From Hydrogenedens sp964549105 (GTDB lineage Bacteria > Hydrogenedentota > Hydrogenedentia > Hydrogenedentales > Hydrogenedentaceae), in assembly GCA_964549105.1 (NCBI GenBank), contig CAZJTZ010000017.1:1-64000 (forward strand): a stretch of DNA of 64,000 nucleotides. The letters run 5' to 3'. The notes beneath the pieces were generated by a model. It ran no database searches, was not told where the DNA came from, and saw only the letters and a program-made list of their open reading frames with translations. A program made the translations under genes and the position numbers. Shown piece after piece: positions 45,358-52,911 of the stretch (its first letter is position 1; every line of letters begins with the position of its first letter).

Positions 45358-46959
45358 CTATTGGAAAGTGATGTTACTAAAGTAGGCTATTCCCTTACTC
45401 TTTTCTTGACTGGGTGCCACTTCAATTGTAATGGTATGTTGGCTACCGCCCCATTTTTCAATGTTTATAGATAGGGGTGTCCAATCTGTATTCTGAATGT
45501 TTTGTTCAAATTCTACTCGATAATCTATCCTTAAACGAAGTAGAAAAGGGTTGTCCGCTGTGGCACAGGTCTCGATTACTAATTGCTTTGTATTCTGGGG
45601 GATTGCAGAGGAGTATTTAAGCATGGCTGGAACCCCGCCTTCTGGTGGAGCGACAATTAAGACTTTTTCTTTATTCAATTTGTTGTCAAAGAGGCCTGTC
45701 TCTTCTGATTTTTTGCAGGACTTAACTTCCCAGATGGGATTCCATTCCTTTACCTTTTCTTTTGGGATTGGAGGGATAAATATTTCAGATTTGTTTATCC
45801 ACTGTTCTAATGTGGCTGGGGGAGCAGGTTTTTGTATGGGTAGTTGATAGATATCATTTTCAACTTTCCCTCCTGCTTTAGTAATGACTTGTTCCGCAAT
45901 GCGAACAGATGCGTCTATAAGGGTTTCCCATGAATAATTTGTGAAGATGAATTTATTTTTGCTTACTTGTGGTAGATATTCTTTCCAGAATGGTTCTAAA
46001 TTTGAAAATCCTTTCATACAACATAAAATACCCGCGGCAGAGGATGGATTGCAGTCAGCATCTTGACCACAACGGGTTGTAATTTCTAATGTTTTTTCCA
46101 GGTCTCCTTTCCCGTAAAGTAAGCCGATAGCAATATATGCACCATTAATTTTTGCATCAATGTTTACCAGATTGCCGGGTTCACAATCCACATCGTCCTG
46201 CCACCTGTTTTCAACATATTCCCATGCTTTTAACCAGTCATCGGGGTATTCTTTGTAAGTGGTCAAGACACCTTCTATACATTTCCGATAAGTGCTTTCA
46301 GGGGGTAAGCAAGCAATCCCTGCTTTGACTACTTCCTCAACATTATTGTCTGTGAAGAAGGCAGATGAATACATACCTGCGATGTAGTAGCCTCCGTATA
46401 AGCCATCGCCATAATTCATAATAGAGCCAAATATTTCTCCCAGCGAGTGCATTTCTTTGAACAGTCCAGGACAGATAATTCCGAAAAGGTCACTCTCAAT
46501 CTGAAAATCAATGTCGTCTGCATGTAGGTTGAAACGGGGATGTCCGGATAAGGGTGGCATAATCCCATTCCTGACATTATCCCTACCTGCCCTATTTGCA
46601 TGCCAGAGAGGATATTTCGATTCTGCAAATGCTTTCCCTGCTTGTTCATACGAGATATCCAATCCATTCTTTTCGAGCGCTTCCAAAAAAGTCATTTCTA
46701 CATACAGGTCATCCTGTCCAAAAGCCCTTTCTAATGAGTTAGAAGTCCATTGGTCCATAGGGTCAAGAATAGGAAGTCCATTAGAGCGAAATTCATATTT
46801 GTCTCCATAGGTTACACCAATCATCTGTCCTAACCACGCACCCTTACATTTATCCAGATATTTTTCACGACTCAGGGTTATAAGGTTGGGGTTCGTATCC
46901 TGAGCGAAAGAAGTAAAGGATAACAGGACAAGTAAAGGGACGGTTAAGTAGGATTTCAT
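45358..46959 (-). CDS. Secreted ADP-ribosylglycohydrolase-family protein
   Basis: A 533-residue protein with a signal peptide (residues 1-19, ending SFAQ). The ADP-ribosylglycohydrolase helical domain spans about 30-380: KCKGAWLGQMIGVTYGDKYE opens it, and the metal-binding CGQDADCNPSSAAGIL closes the active site (Asp-x-Asp). A C-terminal beta-rich region (about 400-533) may be a carbohydrate-binding-like module. Exported members of this family are common in planctomycete-like genomes; their substrate is probably not protein ADP-ribose but is unknown. It starts 12 bases after thiH on the same strand. Confidence 0.82.
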   Translation of the reverse strand: MKSYLTVPLLVLLSFTSFAQDTNPNLITLSREKYLDKCKGAWLGQMIGVTYGDKYEFRSNGLPILDPMDQWTSNSLERAFGQDDLYVEMTFLEALEKNGLDISYEQAGKAFAESKYPLWHANRAGRDNVRNGIMPPLSGHPRFNLHADDIDFQIESDLFGIICPGLFKEMHSLGEIFGSIMNYGDGLYGGYYIAGMYSSAFFTDNNVEEVVKAGIACLPPESTYRKCIEGVLTTYKEYPDDWLKAWEYVENRWQDDVDCEPGNLVNIDAKINGAYIAIGLLYGKGDLEKTLEITTRCGQDADCNPSSAAGILCCMKGFSNLEPFWKEYLPQVSKNKFIFTNYSWETLIDASVRIAEQVITKAGGKVENDIYQLPIQKPAPPATLEQWINKSEIFIPPIPKEKVKEWNPIWEVKSCKKSEETGLFDNKLNKEKVLIVAPPEGGVPAMLKYSSAIPQNTKQLVIETCATADNPFLLRLRIDYRVEFEQNIQNTDWTPLSINIEKWGGSQHTITIEVAPSQEKSKGIAYFSNITFQ

Positions 46960-46971
46960 AGATTTTTCTCC

Positions 46972-48138
46972 TTATCCATTGGTTGTTTTTATAAATCCGG
47001 GTTCAAAGTCAACCCATACAGGGTCATAACCCTTCTGTTTTATTGTATGGACCACTTCTTCTACGGAACGATAGTCGTCAATCTCAAATTGTTCAAGGAC
47101 AGGTCGTTGAGTTGCTTCTACATCATGGAATACCTTATATCCCCCTGGACGCGTCGAGGAACCAGCACTAATGGAGGTAATGCCCAGAGGGATTAAATTA
47201 TCTCGAATTTCAGCGCTTTCTCGTGTGCTTATATTGAAAGGAGAACGGGGAAGGAAAAGACGCATAGCCGTTATGATTTGAACAAGTTCGTTAAGATTGA
47301 CGATATGAGGAACATTAAAACGCGGCGGGGTATGTTTTAATCGTGGGAAAGAAACAGATACAAGGCTTTGCCAGCAAACTTTTTGAAGATACTTAGCATG
47401 TAAAGCAAGCCAGACAACATCATATTGCCAATCACTTAAGCCTAACAATGCGCCACAGGTAAGACGGCGTATTCCGGCTCTACCTGCTTTTTCCAGAGCA
47501 TCCAGACGATACTTAAAATCCTTTTTCTTTCCAGCAAGGTGGACTTTGTCGTAAACTTCTCTGTCATAAGTTTCCATGTAAAGAGTAACCCCTTCGGTCC
47601 CGTTTTCAACGAGTTGAGTATACTGGGGTTCATCCATTGAATAGACTTCAACGCTTACGGATTTGAAATATTCCTTTGCAATAGCCACTGCTTTACAAAT
47701 GTAGTCTATCCCGGTTCTTTTAGGGGCATCCCCGGTCAGAAGTAAAACAGTCTGAATGCCTCTACTGCTTAGTTCTATACATTCTTCTCTAATTTGTTCT
47801 TCTGTGAGGGCAACCCGTTTTTCATGAATTCCTGCATGGGAAGCAAAGCAACAATATGCACAGTCTGACGCACAAAGATTTGACAGGTAAATCGGAGCAT
47901 AGAGGGATAGGGTTCTACCAAAATACTGTCTGGTCAAATGATGTGCCTTCTGGGCAATCTGTTCAATGAAAGGGGTTGCTTTGGGTGATAAAAGGGCAAT
48001 GAAATCTTTTACAAAAAGATTTTCTTTCTCTAATGCTGCCAAAACATCGTCTTCTGTAATTTGGCTATATAAATCGGCTATTCGGTCTTTACGCCAATTT
48101 TGAAGTATTTCTAAAAAAGAGTAGGGAGTTATTTTCAT
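46972..48138 (-). CDS. thiH: 2-iminoacetate synthase ThiH
   Basis: A 388-residue radical SAM enzyme that cleaves tyrosine to dehydroglycine for the thiamine thiazole ring. The cluster motif is CASDCAYC, with LYAPIYLSNLC before it and the C-terminal SAGSSTRPGGY found in ThiH. It is 25 bases downstream of thiG, which uses its product. No thiS, thiF or thiC is in the window. Confidence 0.92.
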   Translation of the reverse strand: MKITPYSFLEILQNWRKDRIADLYSQITEDDVLAALEKENLFVKDFIALLSPKATPFIEQIAQKAHHLTRQYFGRTLSLYAPIYLSNLCASDCAYCCFASHAGIHEKRVALTEEQIREECIELSSRGIQTVLLLTGDAPKRTGIDYICKAVAIAKEYFKSVSVEVYSMDEPQYTQLVENGTEGVTLYMETYDREVYDKVHLAGKKKDFKYRLDALEKAGRAGIRRLTCGALLGLSDWQYDVVWLALHAKYLQKVCWQSLVSVSFPRLKHTPPRFNVPHIVNLNELVQIITAMRLFLPRSPFNISTRESAEIRDNLIPLGITSISAGSSTRPGGYKVFHDVEATQRPVLEQFEIDDYRSVEEVVHTIKQKGYDPVWVDFEPGFIKTTNG

Positions 48139-48163
48139 ATTGCATCAAAAATATAGTTAAGGG

Positions 48164-48985
48164 TTATTGGTTAGAAGTGAATAAGAACCCCGTTAAGGGA
48201 GAAGAGGCTTCGGCTGTTTCCCGTTGAGGTCCCAAGCCTGCATGGAAGGCTAATCTGCCTGCTTCGGTTGCTAAACGGAAAGCAAGTGCCATTTTTTCAT
48301 GGTCCTGGGCGTCTGCAAGTGCTGTGTTTACAAGGACAGCGTCAGCACCCATTTCCATAGCCTCTGCTGCATGGGAAGATGCACCTAAACCTGCGTCAAC
48401 GACCACAGGTATGTTGGACTCTTCAATAATTATTCTTATCAATTCTTTCGTCTTTAAGCCTTTATTACTGCCGATAGGTGAACCTAAGGGCATTATAGTG
48501 GCTGTTCCTAATGCTTCTAATTTTTTTGCTAAAATGGGGTCTGCCTGAATATAAGGGAGAACAACAAAACCATCTTTGATTAATAATTCGGCTGCTTTAA
48601 GTGTTTCAATCGGGTCAGGGATAAGATACCTGGGTTCGGGAGTTATCTCCAATTTTACCCAGGGTTCCAATCCTGCGGCTCGCGCAATTCGTGCCAACTT
48701 TAATGCTTCTTCAGCGGTTCGTGCACCACTAGTATTAGGTAAGATAAGCACTTCTTTCGGGTTGAGAACAGAAAGAATACTGTCGTTTTCAGGGTTTTTC
48801 AAGTCAACTCTTCTTAATGCAACGGTTACAATTTCAGTGCCTGATGCTTTTATCGCTTTTCGTAATGCCTCTGCCGATGGAAACTTACCCGTACCAATAA
48901 GTAATCGGGAATGAAATTTCCTGCCTGCTATAATTAAAGTGTCATCATAGTTATTAAAAGATAAACTAATATCCGTTTCTCTCAT
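48164..48985 (-). CDS. thiG: Thiazole synthase ThiG
   Basis: A 273-residue (beta-alpha)8 enzyme that joins DXP, dehydroglycine and the ThiS thiocarboxylate to form the thiazole phosphate. Seen: SRLLIGTGKF, VTVALRRVDL (the Schiff-base Lys region is later), ILPNTSGARTAEEAL and VVDAGLGASSHAAEAMEMGA. The N-terminal 15 residues are an extension and not a ThiS fusion. The upstream 100 bases show no TPP riboswitch core. Confidence 0.93.
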   Translation of the reverse strand: MRETDISLSFNNYDDTLIIAGRKFHSRLLIGTGKFPSAEALRKAIKASGTEIVTVALRRVDLKNPENDSILSVLNPKEVLILPNTSGARTAEEALKLARIARAAGLEPWVKLEITPEPRYLIPDPIETLKAAELLIKDGFVVLPYIQADPILAKKLEALGTATIMPLGSPIGSNKGLKTKELIRIIIEESNIPVVVDAGLGASSHAAEAMEMGADAVLVNTALADAQDHEKMALAFRLATEAGRLAFHAGLGPQRETAEASSPLTGFLFTSNQ

Positions 48986-49085
48986 TTTATTTGCCTTATT
49001 TAAAAATACTTTCTATATTAAACAACGAAATCTGGATTATCATTCTCTATTATATTTTATCAAAAATTCAGGTAAGAGGGGTATG

Positions 49086-50828
49086 TTAGTTTTCGGGAAG
49101 GTTGAGGTATGAACCTTCTTCGCTGGGTTTTATTTCTATCCATGCTTTTTTAGGGTCAAAATTAGGGATACGCCAGAGTAAGGCAGGAGTTATATTTTGG
49201 GCATAAATTGGACTTGTCATTGCGTAGACTTCAACATCTCCAAAGCCTTTTGTCTGTTGTTCTGGTGGACCAATGACACGGAGACGATAGGCTCCACTTC
49301 TTGTGGGCTTATCTGTAAAACGGAGCGTAAAATTATCGCTTTCTATTATTTTAGTTACTATCGGTCTACCGTTAAATAGCACTTCCAACTTTTTACCTTT
49401 CGCATTTGCGACTATTGCTTCAAAACGGATATCCACTTCTAATGGGACTACGCCACCTATGCTCACATCAATTTTGTCATCTGCTAATGTATCGGCGATA
49501 AAACTTAATTTGACTCCACCCGAGCCAGAAGCGACAAAAGTTCTTCCTAATCGAATACCTTCAAGGATTGCACCTAACGACTTGTTTTCTGCACGGACAT
49601 AGGTAATAGGCCTACCTAAAGGTACGGAGGGGTTTGAGGAGTGACTTCCAGCAATTCCACAGGTCATAGCTCCACGAGCAATTTCATAATCCCAAAAACG
49701 AGAGGCTTGCGAGTTTGCAGATACAGAGACAATATTTGATTCATTAACCGCAGCGGCAAGTGAGTATACAAATCTTCCGTCTTTTTTTTCTTTTATCCAA
49801 TCGTCTAATTTATCTAAGGTAAGCGGTGGAACGGCTCTCCACTCCCTACACCAGACTTGAATCGCATTTACATAATTTAAGCCCCATTGCCAGAAGCCCA
49901 CAGGAAAGCAAGGGTGTGCAATAGCAAAAATTCCACCCTGAGCCTGAACTCTTATACACTCTGCTTGTGCTTCAGGTATTGTGGTAGGTGCGTCTAATGG
50001 CGTTCGTGGACAATAGACAAGTGCATAGCCTTTCTCATCGTTGCCCCATTTTATTGCAGGGATAAGAACGAGCTTGTCAGAATGATATTCTGCATCTTCG
50101 ATAGATTTTAATGTGTTGATATCCGTAATAGCGAGAAAATCAAGTCCGTCCCTTTCGGCTCTTTTTATCAGTTCCCCAACGGTTTCGCTTCCGATACTGT
50201 ATTTGGAGAAACAACATAGTTCGCCTTTATACCAACCCGGTTTATTTAGTATTACTTTATTCTCAACAGGAATAGTTTTTTTACCCGGGACATCGGTGGG
50301 ATTGTAGGGGTCAGTACCTGAGTCTATTTCCACCCTATCCAGGACAAGGTCACAATCGCTGTCGAAATCTCTTAACACCAGGGGACCGGTTGTTCCTTCG
50401 AGAAGAGTTATAGGAAGGAAAACAGGCTGATTTTCTTTTATAGAAATATCCTTGATTTGAACCATAACAGGAACACCATTGTCATAAGCATAAATATAGG
50501 CGCGAAAAGAACCAACGGGAACCTGCTTTTCTCCTTTTCCTTCAGGAAAATCAAAGCGGTATCTTTTGCCTTCTTCCATGTCAAGCAAATCTACGCGGGC
50601 ACCCCAATACTTTCCTACCGCATCGGTAACATCAATATCCAATGTGCCTTTGGGACCAGAATATTCATTGTAAGGCTGGTTTTCATATTGATTTGTCGAA
50701 GCAGATGGTTTGGGAGTAGTTTCTTTTTTTATCGTTTTTTTCTTAGCATAACTGTTGCTTGAGATAATTAAAAGGAAAATTATCAAAAGGAGAGATAAGT
50801 AAAAAACTAAGTTTTTATGCTTTATCAT
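49086..50828 (-). CDS. CehA/McbA-like protein with degenerate PHP domain
   Basis: A 580-residue secreted protein: signal peptide (about 1-28), a Thr/Pro/Ser-rich linker, a beta domain (55-170) with an EF-like DSDCDLVLDRVEIDSGTD, then a CehA/McbA-type PHP domain from about residue 200. The PHP motifs are eroded: the usual HxHT at the start is CCFSK (GELCCFSKYS), the TDHN is TDIN, and the terminal SDxH is AGSHSS; only IAHP remains. It therefore probably lacks phosphoesterase activity and may bind a ligand or a surface. It lies between RNase D and thiG on the same strand. Confidence 0.78.
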   Translation of the reverse strand: MIKHKNLVFYLSLLLIIFLLIISSNSYAKKKTIKKETTPKPSASTNQYENQPYNEYSGPKGTLDIDVTDAVGKYWGARVDLLDMEEGKRYRFDFPEGKGEKQVPVGSFRAYIYAYDNGVPVMVQIKDISIKENQPVFLPITLLEGTTGPLVLRDFDSDCDLVLDRVEIDSGTDPYNPTDVPGKKTIPVENKVILNKPGWYKGELCCFSKYSIGSETVGELIKRAERDGLDFLAITDINTLKSIEDAEYHSDKLVLIPAIKWGNDEKGYALVYCPRTPLDAPTTIPEAQAECIRVQAQGGIFAIAHPCFPVGFWQWGLNYVNAIQVWCREWRAVPPLTLDKLDDWIKEKKDGRFVYSLAAAVNESNIVSVSANSQASRFWDYEIARGAMTCGIAGSHSSNPSVPLGRPITYVRAENKSLGAILEGIRLGRTFVASGSGGVKLSFIADTLADDKIDVSIGGVVPLEVDIRFEAIVANAKGKKLEVLFNGRPIVTKIIESDNFTLRFTDKPTRSGAYRLRVIGPPEQQTKGFGDVEVYAMTSPIYAQNITPALLWRIPNFDPKKAWIEIKPSEEGSYLNLPEN

Positions 50829-50914
50829 TATTTAATTTCCTACGCAAAATTTCATAGATTTACTCTTTCTCAATTTTTTTGTAAAAATATTATTTAACCT
50901 TTATATTATTTTAT

Positions 50915-52087
50915 TTATGAATGGTTTTGTTCAAAAAACTCATCGGCTTTCTTTAATACTTCGGTAATTTGTTCTCCGTACATTTTTAAACGAACAGGTC
51001 CTAGAATTTTTAATTTTATCAATTCTTGATAGGTTTTAGGACCATGAATTGCGAGGAAGGCTAATTTACTTTTAGGTAATACAATATCTGAATCAACATT
51101 TCGTATGATGGCTTGCTCTTTCCGCCATTGCATTAGATAACAGGTCCGTTTTTTTATCTGCTGGTGATTGTCATTTTTTGGAGGAATGGTGATGTCGTTA
51201 TTTGTTGGAAGGGGTTTTGAAATTATATGTAGTAATTCTTGCTTATTCACATTCTTTGCTATTGATTGTGCTCGTGGCATTTCGTTTAATTCATCTATTG
51301 TTGTAGGAATAGTCTTTGCTATATTTATAAGACATTTATTTGAAATTAGGTGGTTGGGAGGAATATGTAAGGATTTTCCTAACTTTTCACGATACTGATA
51401 AAGTTCACAAAGAATATGTATATTTTTTGGAGACAGGCTGTTATTACGAATCATTTTTGATAGTTGTGTGGAATTCTTTTCTTTTTTGACGGTTTCTTTA
51501 GGTAACTCTTCAAAAATTTCTTGTGCCTCTTCCCATAGCCCTTTTTCAATTAGTTGTTTTTTTAAGTTTTTTTCTAATGGTATCAAGTAATGGGAATCAC
51601 GAGAAGCATAATTTAATTGCTGAAGAGAAAGAGGGCGTTTTTTCCAATTCGACTTTTGAAATTTTTTGTTATGCTGAACATTTAGTAGTGACTGTAAAAA
51701 AGAAACCAGTCCTAATTGTTTATAACCTAAAAGTTTTCCAGCCCACATAGTATCGAAAAGGTGGTTAACAGTCCAGTGGTATTGATGCCAGAGAAGGCGA
51801 AGGTCATATTCGGAAGCATGAAAAATTTTTTCTATTTTTGGGTTTGATAATAATTCGCCCAATTCAGGAAAAGGAAAATTTGTTAAGGGGTCAAGAAGGA
51901 AATCATACCCACGCGTAGAAATCTGGATTAAACATATCTCTCCTGGATATTCGTATAAGGAATTGGCTTCAATGTCAATAGCAATTTTGGGTTCAATTGA
52001 GAGTATTTTTAGAGATTGTTCCCAAGCATCTCTTGTCTGGATAATGTTATAACTGGTTCGTGTAAAATAGGTGCTTTTATGAGGCAT
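50915..52087 (-). CDS. rnd: Ribonuclease D
   Basis: A 390-residue 3'-5' exoribonuclease. The DEDDy catalytic residues are visible: DIEAN (Asp, Glu), HASEYDL (Asp) and YASRDSHYL (Tyr and Asp). A HRDC domain follows (about 215-290) with a second, less clear helical domain. It trims tRNA and other stable RNA 3' ends. It starts 29 bases after purQ and may be co-transcribed with the purine genes. Confidence 0.9.
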   Translation of the reverse strand: MPHKSTYFTRTSYNIIQTRDAWEQSLKILSIEPKIAIDIEANSLYEYPGEICLIQISTRGYDFLLDPLTNFPFPELGELLSNPKIEKIFHASEYDLRLLWHQYHWTVNHLFDTMWAGKLLGYKQLGLVSFLQSLLNVQHNKKFQKSNWKKRPLSLQQLNYASRDSHYLIPLEKNLKKQLIEKGLWEEAQEIFEELPKETVKKEKNSTQLSKMIRNNSLSPKNIHILCELYQYREKLGKSLHIPPNHLISNKCLINIAKTIPTTIDELNEMPRAQSIAKNVNKQELLHIISKPLPTNNDITIPPKNDNHQQIKKRTCYLMQWRKEQAIIRNVDSDIVLPKSKLAFLAIHGPKTYQELIKLKILGPVRLKMYGEQITEVLKKADEFFEQNHS

Positions 52088-52116
52088 ATAATACTAATAG
52101 ACTTGATTTTAATTCG

Positions 52117-52902
52117 TTATAAATGAACCTTAGAAAAAGAAATTCCATTTTCAAAAATCTTTAACCCACTTCCTGGTCCTTCGAGTTTAAGGCGATTCCA
52201 CAAGGGGTGTAATTTAGCATCCCAGAATCCTTCCGGATGAGGCATTAACCCGAAAATCCTCCCAGAAGGGTCGCAGATACCTGCGATGTCTTCTATTGAA
52301 CCGTTAGGATTAACGGGGTATTCACCATTTGCTAATGAATTATCTTGTTTTCCATATTGTAGCACAATTTGTTTGTTTGTTTTAAGTTGAGCCAAAATGT
52401 TGAGGTCTTTTGTAATAAATTTACCTTCACCATGACGGATAGGTAAATCAATTTGTTCTATGTCTTTTGTCCAAACACAGGGGGAGGTTGTGTTTACCTT
52501 TAAGTGAATCCATCTATCTTCAAAACGACCTGAATTGTTGTTAGTCAATGTTACACTTTGTTTGAACTCCTGGTTGAATAAGGGTAAAATCCCCATCTTG
52601 ACCATAACCTGAAAACCGTTACATATCCCAATAATTAGTTTTCCATCCTGTATGAACTTTTGTATCGGTTTTTCTAACCTATACCGAATACGGTTCGCAA
52701 GAATTCTACCAGAAGCAATATCATCGCCGAAGGAGAAACCTCCAGGAATGGCAAGTATTTTAGATGTATCCAGGTAATCTGGTTTTTCAATTAAATCGTT
52801 TAGGTGAACAAACAAAGGTTCTCCACCTGCTTTTTGAAAGGCGTTCGCTGTTTCGCGTTCACAATTTATTCCAAAACCTGTCAAAACAAGAACTTGTATC
52901 AT
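52117..52902 (-). CDS. purQ: FGAM synthase glutaminase subunit PurQ
   Basis: A 261-residue class I glutamine amidotransferase supplying ammonia to PurL. The nucleophile Cys is in GICNGFQVMVKMGIL, and the His/Glu pair in LMPHPEGFWD. The start VLVLTGFGINCERETANAF is typical. It follows purSL by 9 bases, making a PurSL-PurQ complex likely. Confidence 0.94.
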   Translation of the reverse strand: MIQVLVLTGFGINCERETANAFQKAGGEPLFVHLNDLIEKPDYLDTSKILAIPGGFSFGDDIASGRILANRIRYRLEKPIQKFIQDGKLIIGICNGFQVMVKMGILPLFNQEFKQSVTLTNNNSGRFEDRWIHLKVNTTSPCVWTKDIEQIDLPIRHGEGKFITKDLNILAQLKTNKQIVLQYGKQDNSLANGEYPVNPNGSIEDIAGICDPSGRIFGLMPHPEGFWDAKLHPLWNRLKLEGPGSGLKIFENGISFSKVHL

Positions 52903-52911
52903 AATCTATCC

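Noticed and set aside
48986..49085. TPP riboswitch before thiG
   Set aside because: No CUGAGA-type core or paired stems; the region is AT-rich and unstructured.
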